NCBI GenBank assembly: GCA_003164255.1
Contig: PLST01000148.1
Coordinates: forward strand, 24,385-45,391
Length of the DNA stretch: 21,007 nucleotides
Direction of reading: 5' to 3'
Source: Acidobacteriaceae bacterium
GTDB lineage: Bacteria; Acidobacteriota; Terriglobia; Terriglobales; Acidobacteriaceae
Below, piece after piece: positions 6,149 to 13,237 of the stretch (positions are counted from its first letter, which is position 1; the number at the start of each line of letters is the position of its first letter). Position numbers and translations under genes: made by a program. Under the pieces are notes generated by a model that had not been told where the DNA came from, did not search any database, and saw nothing but the letters and a program-made list of their open reading frames with translations.

Positions 6149-7708
6149 TTACGCCCAGTAGCTGCGGTCGAGAGTGCGGTATTGGATGGCTTCAGCGATA
6201 TGCGATACGGCGAGATGCTCGGCGCCTTCGAGGTCGGCGATGGTGCGGGCCACCTTGAGAATGCGGTCGTGCGCGCGGGCGGTGAGACCCTGCTGCTGCA
6301 TGGCGCGCTCAAGCAGGCGCTCGGAATCGGCGGCCAACTCGCAGTGGGTGCGAATCTGGCGCGTGGTCATCTGCGCGTTGGCGTAGATCTTCTCGCCGGC
6401 CTTTTTAAAGCGTTGGCGCTGGTGTTCCCGGGCGGCCATCACGCGGCCGCGAATCTGCGCTGAGCCTTCGGCCGCTGCGCCACCGCGCAACTCCTTGTAC
6501 TGCACCGCCGGCACTTCAATGTGAATGTCGATGCGGTCCAGCAGCGGTCCTGAGATTTTGGCCACGTACCGCTGAATCATCGGCGGCGTACACATGCACT
6601 CGCGCGACTTGTCGTTGAAATAGCCACATGGGCAGGGATTCATGGCCGCCGCCAGCATGAAGCGCGCCGGAAAGCTCAGCGACATGGATGCGCGCGCGAT
6701 GGTCACTGTGTGATCTTCGAGCGGCTGGCGCATTACTTCGAGCACATTGCGCGGAAACTCTGGCAACTCGTCCAGAAACAACAGACCGTTGTGCGCCAGC
6801 GACACTTCGCCGGGACGCGGCACGATTCCGCCGCCGATGAGGCCCGCATCAGAGATGGTGTGGTGCGGTGAACGAAACGGCCGTTGCGTCACCAGGCCGG
6901 CCGACGCATCCAGCACACCGGCGACCGAGTGAATCTTGGTGGTCTCTAGCGCTTCCTCAAACGTCAGCGGTGCAAGAATGGAGGGCAGGCGCTTGGCAAG
7001 CATGGTTTTGCCGGAGCCGGGCGGTCCGATCATCAGAATGTTGTGGCTGCCCGCCGCGGCAACTTCGAGCGCGCGCTTGGCCGTCTGCTGGCCGCGTACA
7101 TCGCTAAAGTCCACGCTGAAGTGCTGCAACTCTCCCAGCAGCTCCTGTGTATTCACCCTGTATGGCTCGCGTTGGATGACGCCGACAACCGAACTGTTCA
7201 ACAGATCCAGAACATCCATCAGAGAGAAAACAGGATAGACGTTCACTCCTTCCACAACGGCAGCTTCGGCTGCATTGGCGAGAGGAAGAATCAGATTCGG
7301 GATATTTTTTTCGCGGGCGAGAATGGCCACAGGCAACATGCCCGGGATCGGCCGCAGGTTGCCGTCCAATCCAAGTTCGCCCACCAGAAGGAACTGGCTC
7401 AGGTCAGTCACGCGCAGCGCGCCGTAAGCGCCCAGAATGCCGACAGCGATTGGGAGGTCGAATCCAGAACCTTCCTTTTTCAGGTCGGCGGGGGCTAGGT
7501 TGATAGTGATGAACGTGGGCGGAATGGTGTAGCCGGAGTTTTTAATGGCAGCGCGGACGCGGTCGCGGCTCTCGCGCACGGCGGCATCGGGCAAGCCGAC
7601 CGTATGAAAGATGTCTTTTTCCGTCACGGCGCCGGAATAGTCCACCTCAACATCGATGAGGTTGGCGTCGATTCCATAAACCGCGGCACTGAGAACTTTA
7701 AATAACAT
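6149..7708 (-). CDS. comM: YifB/ComM family Mg-chelatase-like AAA+ ATPase
   Basis: This 519-residue protein belongs to the YifB/ComM family, hexameric helicases that in naturally competent bacteria drive branch migration during integration of incoming DNA. The N-terminal domain (about 1-170) begins MLFKVLSAAVYGIDANLIDV and has VGLPDAAVRESRDRVRAAI, the ribosomal-S5-like fold of the family. The AAA+ domain has Walker A GPPGSGKT (228-235) and Walker B LLFLDEL (309-315). Next come NPCPCGY and ECMC, giving four cysteines (359, 361, 371, 373) that look zinc-binding. The C-terminal Mg-chelatase lid has LTARAHDRILKVARTIADL (475-493). Length and domain order are normal for the family. The ATG at 7708 has no Shine-Dalgarno sequence. 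It is divergent from sdaA, and their starts are only 70 bp apart. Other competence genes are not in view, so a role in transformation is inferred. Confidence 0.95.
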   Translation of the reverse strand: MLFKVLSAAVYGIDANLIDVEVDYSGAVTEKDIFHTVGLPDAAVRESRDRVRAAIKNSGYTIPPTFITINLAPADLKKEGSGFDLPIAVGILGAYGALRVTDLSQFLLVGELGLDGNLRPIPGMLPVAILAREKNIPNLILPLANAAEAAVVEGVNVYPVFSLMDVLDLLNSSVVGVIQREPYRVNTQELLGELQHFSVDFSDVRGQQTAKRALEVAAAGSHNILMIGPPGSGKTMLAKRLPSILAPLTFEEALETTKIHSVAGVLDASAGLVTQRPFRSPHHTISDAGLIGGGIVPRPGEVSLAHNGLLFLDELPEFPRNVLEVMRQPLEDHTVTIARASMSLSFPARFMLAAAMNPCPCGYFNDKSRECMCTPPMIQRYVAKISGPLLDRIDIHIEVPAVQYKELRGGAAAEGSAQIRGRVMAAREHQRQRFKKAGEKIYANAQMTTRQIRTHCELAADSERLLERAMQQQGLTARAHDRILKVARTIADLEGAEHLAVSHIAEAIQYRTLDRSYWA

Positions 7709-7725
7709 AGTCTAAAGGTGCAGCG

Positions 7726-7731
7726 AGTGTA
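7726..7731 (-). promoter_or_regulatory. Putative -10 element of comM
   Basis: TACACT on the minus strand ends 17 nt before the comM ATG and would give a leader of about 10 nt with no Shine-Dalgarno sequence. No good -35 is visible. The expected -35 region (near 7749-7754) overlaps that of the divergent sdaA promoter. Confidence 0.35.
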
Positions 7732-7766
7732 CCAGACGGATGGGTGTCGGAATCTGTGACTCACGC

Positions 7767-7772
7767 TACAAT
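7767..7772 (+). promoter_or_regulatory. Putative -10 element of sdaA, placed for a leaderless mRNA
   Basis: TACAAT matches the -10 consensus at 5 of 6 positions and ends exactly 6 nt before the GTG start codon at 7779. Transcription would therefore begin at or next to the G of GTG. The -35 region (7744-7750, GTGTCGG) is poor. No Shine-Dalgarno sequence precedes the GTG. Confidence 0.5.
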
Positions 7773-7778
7773 CATCCC

Positions 7779-9209
7779 GTGCCTACAAGTCTTTTCGATC
7801 TGTACAAAATCGGCGTTGGTCCATCAAGTTCACACACCATGGGTCCCATGAAGGCCGCCGGCCGCTTTGCGCGCGACCTTGCGCCAGCGGGATTGCTGAA
7901 CCGCGTTGCCCGCGTTCAGGTGGATCTGTACGGCTCGCTGGCGCTCACCGGCCTGGGCCACGGAACCGACCGCGCCGTGCTGCTTGGACTGTCTGGCCAC
8001 GAGCCTGCCACCATCGATCCCGCGGCCATTGACTCCACCGTGAAGAACATCCGCGTCGCGCGCCGTCTCGATCTTGCCGGCACTCGCCCCATAGCCTTCG
8101 ACGAGATCAGCGACCTGCTGTTCCACCGGGATATAATGTTTCCCCCGGGCGCGCAAATGCACCACCCAAACGGGCTGAGGCTCACGGCCATCGATGCGAC
8201 CGGAGTCATTCTGGTGCAGCGGACATTCTTTTCCATTGGAGGCGGATTCGTTACCGAGGATGCGGCACAGTCTGCCGCCGGAGTCCACGCCTCTTCCGAG
8301 AAGAGTGGCCCCGCCGTTCCCTTTCCATTTCACAGCGCAGCGGAACTGCTTGCCACCGCGGAAGCCAATGAGCTCTCCATCAGCCAGCTCATGCTTGAGA
8401 ACGAGTGTGCCCTGGCGGCGCCGAGTTCGGAGCAGCCTCCCGTTGCTGTGGTGCGCGACGGCATCGATCGCATTTGGGCGGCCATGCAGAATTGCGTGAA
8501 GCGCGGCATTGCGGCTGAAGGGATTTTGCCCGGTGGCCTCAACGTACGCCGTCGCGCTCATCGCCTGGCAGCGCGTCTCGAAGAGAAGGATGCCGATGGC
8601 AAGCGCAGCGACCCGCTCGCGCCGCTCGACTGGGTTACCGTCTACGCAATGGCCGTGAATGAAGAGAACGCCGCCGGAGGGCGCGTGGTTACCGCGCCCA
8701 CCAATGGAGCCGCCGGCGTCGTTCCCGCTGTGGCGCATTACTATCATCGCTTCATTCCCGAAGCGGATCACGAGGGGATCGTTCGCTTCTTTCTCACGTC
8801 GGCCGCAATCGGGATTCTTTACAAGGAGAACGCATCCATCAGCGGTGCAGAGGTAGGATGCCAGGGCGAGGTGGGCGTTGCCTGTTCCATGGCAGCGGCG
8901 GGATTGACGGCGGCGCTCGGCGGCAGCAACGGACAGGTGGAACATGCCGCGGAGATTGCCATGGAGCACAACCTCGGCATGACGTGCGACCCGATTGGCG
9001 GCCTCGTTCAAATTCCCTGCATCGAACGAAACGCAATGGGCGCGGCCAAGGCAGTGCAGGCTTCGCGCCTCGCGTTGAACGAGTCTGCAGAGCACAAGGT
9101 TTCACTCGATCAAGTGATCCGCACTATGTATTTAACGGGTCTCGACATGCAGTCGCGCTACAAAGAGACAAGTCTTGCGGGTCTTGCATTGAATCAAATC
9201 GAGTGCTGA
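7779..9209 (+). CDS. sdaA: L-serine ammonia-lyase, iron-sulfur-dependent, single chain
   Basis: The enzyme deaminates L-serine to pyruvate and ammonia in the cytoplasm. The 476-residue product has the beta domain first, with SLFDLYKIGVGPSSSHTMGPM at the start, and then the alpha domain from about residue 200, as in E. coli SdaA. Three cysteines match the known 4Fe-4S ligands in spacing: C361 (EVGCQGE), C403 (MTCDP) and C414 (IPCIERN). The catalytic-region motifs APTNGAAGVVPA and GAEVGCQGEVGVACSMAAAG are intact. I choose GTG at 7779 because homologues start right at this SLFDL motif; the in-frame ATG at 7740 would add 13 unrelated residues and lie upstream of the -10 element. It is divergent from comM and probably monocistronic, since the next gene has its own promoter. 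Confidence 0.95.
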   Translation: MPTSLFDLYKIGVGPSSSHTMGPMKAAGRFARDLAPAGLLNRVARVQVDLYGSLALTGLGHGTDRAVLLGLSGHEPATIDPAAIDSTVKNIRVARRLDLAGTRPIAFDEISDLLFHRDIMFPPGAQMHHPNGLRLTAIDATGVILVQRTFFSIGGGFVTEDAAQSAAGVHASSEKSGPAVPFPFHSAAELLATAEANELSISQLMLENECALAAPSSEQPPVAVVRDGIDRIWAAMQNCVKRGIAAEGILPGGLNVRRRAHRLAARLEEKDADGKRSDPLAPLDWVTVYAMAVNEENAAGGRVVTAPTNGAAGVVPAVAHYYHRFIPEADHEGIVRFFLTSAAIGILYKENASISGAEVGCQGEVGVACSMAAAGLTAALGGSNGQVEHAAEIAMEHNLGMTCDPIGGLVQIPCIERNAMGAAKAVQASRLALNESAEHKVSLDQVIRTMYLTGLDMQSRYKETSLAGLALNQIEC

Positions 9210-9333
9210 AAAAAAGAGACGGCGATGTTTCTTCAGCGTTATCGTCTGCGAAAATTCACTCATGCATTCGTCGCGAAGATGTAATTCACCGTCGATGAAT
9301 TTCAATTTTTACTTTCGATCCTCGATGAGGCTT

Positions 9334-9355
9334 GAAAAATTGTTGACGATTTTTC
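9334..9355 (+). other. AT-rich gap after sdaA with A/T inverted repeat
   Basis: The stretch from sdaA to the next promoter (9210-9376) is markedly richer in A and T than its surroundings. It holds an inverted repeat GAAAAAT (9334-9340) and ATTTTTC (9349-9355), a short CCTC/GAGG dyad (9320-9330), and a run of seven T just before the -35 hexamer at 9377. It may act as an upstream promoter region. No good terminator for sdaA is visible. Confidence 0.3.
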
Positions 9356-9376
9356 CACTCCTCGTGCGTTTTTTTC

Positions 9377-9405
9377 TTGACACTGTCGCAACATAAATCT
9401 ATACA
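9377..9405 (+). promoter_or_regulatory. Near-consensus sigma-70 promoter of the Lys/Ala peptide gene
   Basis: A perfect TTGACA (9377-9382), a 17-nt spacer and TATACA (9400-9405) predict transcription start near 9412. A T-rich run lies directly upstream of the -35. It is among the best-matching promoters in the window. Confidence 0.8.
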
Positions 9406-9413
9406 TTCATCAA

Positions 9414-9450
9414 CTGCAATTTATATTGCAGCATCGATGCAACCCATCGA
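9414..9450 (+). promoter_or_regulatory. Two consecutive hairpins in the 5' UTR of the Lys/Ala peptide gene
   Basis: CTGCAAT (9414-9420), TTAT loop and ATTGCAG (9425-9431) form a perfect 7-bp stem at the extreme 5' end of the predicted transcript. TCGATG (9434-9439), a 5-nt loop and CATCGA (9445-9450) form a second stem ending 3 nt before the ribosome binding site GGGAG (9454-9458). They could stabilise the mRNA or tune ribosome access. Confidence 0.5.
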
Positions 9451-9467
9451 AAAGGGAGAATAGGCAA

Positions 9468-9551
9468 ATGGCAACTAAGAAAGCAGCCAAGAAGGCACCC
9501 GCGAAGAAGGCAGCAAAGAAGGCCGTAAAGAAGGCCGCGAAGAAGAAGTAA
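9468..9551 (+). CDS. 27-residue lysine/alanine-rich peptide, histone H1-tail-like
   Basis: The product starts MATKKAAKKAPAKKAA and continues with AKK repeats to a KKAAKKK end. It contains only Met, Ala, Thr, Lys, Pro and Val, and is extremely basic with no acidic residue. The codons repeat with a 12-bp period (two small-residue codons, then AAG AAG). Such AKKA-type sequences resemble the C-terminal tails of histone H1 and bacterial H1-like proteins that bind DNA without a fixed fold, so nucleoid or nucleic-acid binding is inferred. The gene is well supported despite its size. It has a TTGACA/TATACA promoter, a structured leader, GGGAG 9 nt before the ATG, and a strong hairpin terminator 22 nt after the stop, forming an independent single-gene unit. 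It could be missed by annotation because of a length cut-off. It is not the remnant of a longer frame, because promoter and terminator frame it exactly. Confidence 0.78.
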   Translation: MATKKAAKKAPAKKAAKKAVKKAAKKK

Positions 9552-9573
9552 GCGGCTTTACCAACCAAAAGGC

Positions 9574-9613
9574 AACACTCGAGGGGGATGCATAAAGCAT
9601 CCCCCTCGGTGTT
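9574..9613 (+). terminator. Strong intrinsic-type terminator after the Lys/Ala peptide gene
   Basis: CGAGGGGGATGC (9580-9591), loop ATAAA and GCATCCCCCTCG (9597-9608) form a perfect 12-bp stem. AACAC (9574-9578) and GTGTT (9609-9613) extend it by 5 bp past one bulged T. A short TTT lies at the stem end. Confidence 0.8.
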
Positions 9614-9662
9614 TCTGCGCAAGGATTAGACTTGTACATAAAGGAGTCGGAACTCAACCACC

Positions 9663-10394
9663 ATGACGCGCAGACGCTGGATTGCCGAACACTGGGATGA
9701 GGCCACAGCCTCGATTACAGGCGCGCAGGCCGCGCACATGGCGCGTGTTCTGCGCGCGCAGCCCGGCATGGAAGCGGATGTCGTGGCAGGCGGCCACGTC
9801 TTTCACGCCGAGCTTGCGGCAGTCTCCGCGGATGAGGTTCGCTTCAACCTGGTATCCGAAGTACAGGCCGATCCCGCGCTGCCCATAACCTTGGTCATGG
9901 CTATTTACAAGTTTGATCACATGGAGTGGGCCATCGAGAAGGCGACTGAACTCGGTGTTGCCGCCCTGGCTCCCGTGATTGCGCAGCGGACTGAGAAGCA
10001 CCTGGCCCAGGCCGCCGAAAAGCGAGCCGAGCGCTGGCGTCGCATTGCGCATGAGGCAGCCCAGCAGTCGCGGCGTTCCGATGTGCCGCTCGTCCATCCT
10101 CCCGCCCCTCTCGCTTCCCGCATTCGCGCTGCTTCCCAGTCCGTACGTATCGTTCTCGCCGAGCAGGAACGCACGACGACGCTGCGACAACTGATGTTAG
10201 AGGCCATCGAGACGGCCGGAAGCGAAATGCCGTCGCTTGAAATCGCGATCGGTCCCGAAGGTGGATGGGCTCCTGCCGAAGAAGCGCTCTTCGATGCCGA
10301 CGGTTGGCGCGCGGTTACACTCGGCCCGCGCATCCTCCGCGCGGAGACGGCTGCCATCGCGGCTCTCTCCGTTGTTGCTTCTTGCCTGGAATAG
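9663..10394 (+). CDS. rsmE: 16S rRNA (uracil-1498-N3)-methyltransferase RsmE
   Basis: RsmE methylates N3 of U1498 in 16S rRNA in the assembled small subunit, using S-adenosylmethionine. The 243-residue product has the N-terminal PUA-like part (about 1-70, HMARVLRAQPGM) and the SPOUT methyltransferase part. In it are KFDHMEWAIEKATELGV (83-99), IAHEAAQQSRR (128-138), IGPEGGW (196-202) and LGPRILRAETA (220-230). The last two form the knotted cofactor-binding region typical of the family. The length is normal. The ATG at 9663 is the only good in-frame start, but the AAGGAG at 9641-9646 lies 16 nt upstream, farther than usual, so initiation may be modest. It follows the peptide terminator and converges with uxaA, with 14 bp between the stop codons. 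Confidence 0.95.
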   Translation: MTRRRWIAEHWDEATASITGAQAAHMARVLRAQPGMEADVVAGGHVFHAELAAVSADEVRFNLVSEVQADPALPITLVMAIYKFDHMEWAIEKATELGVAALAPVIAQRTEKHLAQAAEKRAERWRRIAHEAAQQSRRSDVPLVHPPAPLASRIRAASQSVRIVLAEQERTTTLRQLMLEAIETAGSEMPSLEIAIGPEGGWAPAEEALFDADGWRAVTLGPRILRAETAAIAALSVVASCLE

Positions 10395-10408
10395 AAATCC
10401 GCAACTCT

Positions 10409-12052
10409 TTACAGTGAGACGCCGCGCTTCCAGGGAATGAAGTCGCGCTGGTTGTGGAGTTCGGCCTTTGTTTGCCGCTCACCACTGGCCACAGCGATGG
10501 AAAGCTCAAGCAGCTCTTCCGCGCTGTCCTTGATCGTCGACTTGCCGCTGACAATCGGGCCGGCATCGAAGTCGATGATGTCGTGCATGCGCTCGCCCGT
10601 GGTCGAGTTGGTTGAAATCTTGATCACCGGTGCAATTGGATTGCCAGTCGGAGTACCAAGGCCTGTGGTGAAGAGCACGAGATTCGATCCCGCACCCACC
10701 TGCGCCGTGACGCTTTCAACGTCGTTGCCCGGCGTGCATTGCAGGTTGAAGCCGCGGGCCGAGACATACTCCGGATAGTCGAGGACACCGCTGATGGGCG
10801 ATGAGCCTCCCTTGCGCGCCGCTCCGGCAGACTTGATCGCGTCGGTGATGAGCCCGTCGCGAATGTTTCCCGGCGAGGGATTGAAGGCGAAGTCGGAATT
10901 GACGGCCCTGGCAGCCGCCGCATACGTCCGCATCAGCCCGGAGAAGCGCTCTGCGAGCTCATCGGTGGTGCATCGGTTCACCAGTTCCTGCTCCACGCCG
11001 TGCAGTTCTGGAAATTCCGAAAGGATTGTGGTTCCCCCGGCGCCGACGACGAGATCGGAGACGTAGCCGACGGTCGGGTTTGCCGAGATGCCGCTGAATC
11101 CGTCTGACCCGCCACACTGCAAAGCGACGGTGAGAGCGGAGAGAGGCGCAGGTGCGCGCTCGGTGCGATTGGCCTCAGCGAGTGCAGCAAACGTCTTATC
11201 GAGCGCGATGTTCATCAGGTTCGATTCGGTTCCCGCGCTCTGCTGATCGACGATGATCACCTGCTTGCGGAGTTTGGGGTCGCGAGCGCGCAGCTCTTCC
11301 ATGAGGATGCTGGCCTGCGCATGCTGGCAGCCGAGGCTTAACACGGTGGCTCCGGCAACGTTGGGATGATGGATATAGCCGGCCAGCAGTCCGCACAGCG
11401 CCTGCGAGTCCTGGCGCGTTCCGCCGCATCCGCCCTGATGAGGAAGAAAGCGCACGCCATCAAGATTGGGGAACAGGCGCTCACGGCGAGCGGCGGCCAC
11501 CTCCTCTGCTCGGGGTTGTCCATTTCCCTGTTTGCTCATCAATTCGCGCACGTGGCGGCGATAGGTGCTGTTGACGGTGCCGTAGCCGAGTTCCTCTTCA
11601 AGAGCCTCGCGCATCTGCTCCACGTTGCGGTTCTCGCAGAACACCAGCGGCAGCACGATCCAGTAGTTGCGCGTGCCCACTTGGCCATCGGCGCGGTGAT
11701 AACCCATGAAGGTACGCCCCATCCACGGAGTCGGATCCGGCAACGGATGGGTGACTGGCTGCCGCGCCGCCGTGTAATCGGCTGCGCGGTGACGAATGTT
11801 GCTGGTGGTGATGAGGCCGCCGGCAGGGATGGCTTCAACCACTTCGCCCACCACCATCCCGTACATCGTGATCAGCTCGCCCGGCTTAAGTGCCTTCGTG
11901 GCCATCTTGTGCTTGGCGGGGATGGTCTGCATTACCTGGCACTGAAGCGGCGACTCCGCGGAGCCGAATTTCACATAGGTGCCCAGGTCGAGAGTGGTCA
12001 ATGCAACGAGGACGTTGTCGCGCGGGTCGAGTTGCAGAATGGTCTTAGCCAT
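10409..12052 (-). CDS. uxaA: UxaA-family altronate/galactarate dehydratase
   Basis: Enzymes of this family dehydrate hexonates such as D-altronate to 2-keto-3-deoxy sugar acids in uronate catabolism. The 547-residue product has an N-terminal SAF-like domain (about 1-90, DPRDNVLVALTTLDLG and HKMATKALKPGELITMYG). The main domain begins GYHRADGQVGTRNYWIVLP (117-135). Motifs shared with E. coli UxaA as I recall it include GCQHAQ (241-246), LQCGGSDGFSGISANP (311-326), GGTTILSEFPE (339-349), NPSPGN (391-396), FDAGPI (495-500) and a C-terminal WKRGVSL. It is about 50 residues longer than E. coli UxaA, mainly through inserts between about 155 and 215. The ATG at 12052 has only a weak GGAA upstream. 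Substrate could be altronate or galactarate. No uronate transporter or isomerase genes are adjacent. Confidence 0.87.
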   Translation of the reverse strand: MAKTILQLDPRDNVLVALTTLDLGTYVKFGSAESPLQCQVMQTIPAKHKMATKALKPGELITMYGMVVGEVVEAIPAGGLITTSNIRHRAADYTAARQPVTHPLPDPTPWMGRTFMGYHRADGQVGTRNYWIVLPLVFCENRNVEQMREALEEELGYGTVNSTYRRHVRELMSKQGNGQPRAEEVAAARRERLFPNLDGVRFLPHQGGCGGTRQDSQALCGLLAGYIHHPNVAGATVLSLGCQHAQASILMEELRARDPKLRKQVIIVDQQSAGTESNLMNIALDKTFAALAEANRTERAPAPLSALTVALQCGGSDGFSGISANPTVGYVSDLVVGAGGTTILSEFPELHGVEQELVNRCTTDELAERFSGLMRTYAAAARAVNSDFAFNPSPGNIRDGLITDAIKSAGAARKGGSSPISGVLDYPEYVSARGFNLQCTPGNDVESVTAQVGAGSNLVLFTTGLGTPTGNPIAPVIKISTNSTTGERMHDIIDFDAGPIVSGKSTIKDSAEELLELSIAVASGERQTKAELHNQRDFIPWKRGVSL

Positions 12053-12130
12053 GATTTCTCATTTCCGGAGCTGCGGGGAAGGTGCAGTCAACAGAAAGGA
12101 TACAACTCAGGCGCTATGCACGAACAGCAG

Positions 12131-12214
12131 GGGGAGGAGCCCTTCCTCAGTTTCCAGATAGAAGATCGGGGGCCCCTGTCCCTCGCCTTTGCGGACCGGG
12201 GAGGAAAGGACAGG
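12131..12214. repeat. GC-rich intergenic hairpins between uxaA and glpF
   Basis: GAGGAGCCC directly followed by TTCCTC (12134-12148) forms a short hairpin. CCTGTCC (12175-12181) and GGACAGG (12208-12214) are perfect 7-bp arms with further CTC/GAG pairing inside. The 12-mer GTCCCTCGCCTT (12178-12189) recurs exactly at 13176-13187 on the far side of the aquaporin gene. No coding sequence is evident in 12053-12293. Confidence 0.45.
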
Positions 12215-12293
12215 TCTGCGTCAGTGGGGTGGGGTTTCATCGCGGATGAGTGGGAAAGAACCAACTCCCCCCGCGACCTTCCCGTTCCGGAGA

Positions 12294-13022
12294 CTACAGA
12301 TGTGCGTAGTGCAAAAGCAGACCCGCAATCGCGCCACCGGTCAAATCGCCCACGATGGGAACCCACGCGTAATTCCAATTCGACGAGCCCTTGCCGGGAA
12401 TGGGCAGTAGCGCATGCACGAGGCGCGGGCCCAGATCGCGCGCGGGGTTGATTGCGTAGCCAGTGGTTCCACCCAGCGAGAGGCCGATGCCCCACACCAA
12501 ACTGCCGACCAGCCACGGCCCCAGACCCGCCGATGGTCCGGTCATCGAAACCCCGTGCGAAAAAATAGCGCCGGCCACAACCACCAGCACCATCGTCCCA
12601 ATCACTTCGCTGATGACGTTCGCCGGCCGGTTGTGCACCGCGCCATTAGTGCAGAAAACGCCCAGTTTGTCGGCGGGGCCCGGCGTGAGCTTCCAATGCG
12701 GCGCGTAATGCAGCGTCATCAGCGCCGCGCCGCACATGGCGCCCAGCATTTGTGCCGACCAGTAGGAAAGAACATGGGAATAGTCCCCGCTGATCACCGC
12801 CGCGGCCAGCGAGATCGCCGGGTTCAGGTGCGCGCCCGCGCTGCCGAAGGCCTGCGCCACCAGGACTCCGCAGAGAACGGCCAGCGCCCAACCGGATGCG
12901 ATTACCATCCAGCCCGCGTCTGCCGCATAAGACTTGCGCAACGTAACGCCCGCGTTAACGCCCGTGCCCAGAAGTACCAGGACCAGCGTGCCCATAAACT
13001 CGCCCAGCCACACAGAATGCAT
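12294..13022 (-). CDS. glpF: MIP-family aquaglyceroporin (glycerol facilitator type)
   Basis: This 242-residue integral membrane protein would form a passive channel for glycerol, small polyols or water. Six hydrophobic segments and two half-helices are readable. The two NPA boxes are HLNPAISLA (66-74, NPA at 67-69) and AINPARDLGPR (190-200). The aspartate after the second NPAR (D196) is the residue that marks aquaglyceroporins; water-only aquaporins usually differ here. The ATG at 13022 is chosen because AGAGG lies about 9 nt upstream and the protein then starts MHSVWLGEFMGT as in relatives; a frame extending to 13091 adds 23 unsupported residues. No glycerol kinase or dehydrogenase gene is nearby, so the substrate is open. 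Both flanking gaps contain related GC-rich repeats. Confidence 0.9.
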   Translation of the reverse strand: MHSVWLGEFMGTLVLVLLGTGVNAGVTLRKSYAADAGWMVIASGWALAVLCGVLVAQAFGSAGAHLNPAISLAAAVISGDYSHVLSYWSAQMLGAMCGAALMTLHYAPHWKLTPGPADKLGVFCTNGAVHNRPANVISEVIGTMVLVVVAGAIFSHGVSMTGPSAGLGPWLVGSLVWGIGLSLGGTTGYAINPARDLGPRLVHALLPIPGKGSSNWNYAWVPIVGDLTGGAIAGLLLHYAHL

Positions 13023-13162
13023 TTGTCTTGCCTCTGGATTGCAGAACCGGCTCGTGAGGCTGAGCAGGATGCAATCCGGAATTGAATTCAAGGAACCAAT
13101 GCATTCTCTACTGCCGACCCCATCCCCGCCAAGAGGCAGCCCTGTCTCATCCGTCGATCATT

Positions 13163-13224
13163 TCGGGTGCCTCAGGTCCCTCGCCTTGTGCCCCGTTCAT
13201 CGCAGCTTCATCGCGATGAACGGG
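13163..13224. repeat. Intergenic repeat with perfect 12-bp hairpin
   Basis: CCCGTTCATCGC (13192-13203) and GCGATGAACGGG (13213-13224) form a perfect 12-bp stem with a 9-nt loop, 13 bp from the nucleoside permease stop codon. No T-tract follows on the minus strand, so it is more REP-like than a canonical terminator. Just beside it, GGGTGCC then GGTCCC (13164-13180) repeats the motif at 2529-2543, and GTCCCTCGCCTT repeats that at 12178. Confidence 0.55.
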
Positions 13225-13237
13225 ATGGACGATCCAG

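Noticed and set aside
7830..9095. A 421-codon frame antisense to sdaA.
   Set aside because: It lies wholly within the conserved sdaA gene, and the arginine/histidine/glycine-rich product is typical of antisense shadows.
9225..9284. A 19-residue basic frame (MFLQRYRLRKFTHAF...) just after sdaA.
   Set aside because: The ribosome binding site is weak, no promoter lies before it, and nothing distinguishes it from chance.
9614..9662. A promoter for rsmE between the peptide terminator and the ATG.
   Set aside because: Only TACATA-like and TTAGAC-like hexamers are present without a matching partner, so I could not support one.
11366..12451. A 361-codon plus-strand frame across the uxaA start, the gap and the glpF end.
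   Set aside because: It is antisense to two well-supported genes and shows no motif.
12945..12965. Direct repeat TAACGCCCG twice inside glpF.
   Set aside because: It lies within the coding region at a conserved glycine/alanine-rich helix and reflects codon use.
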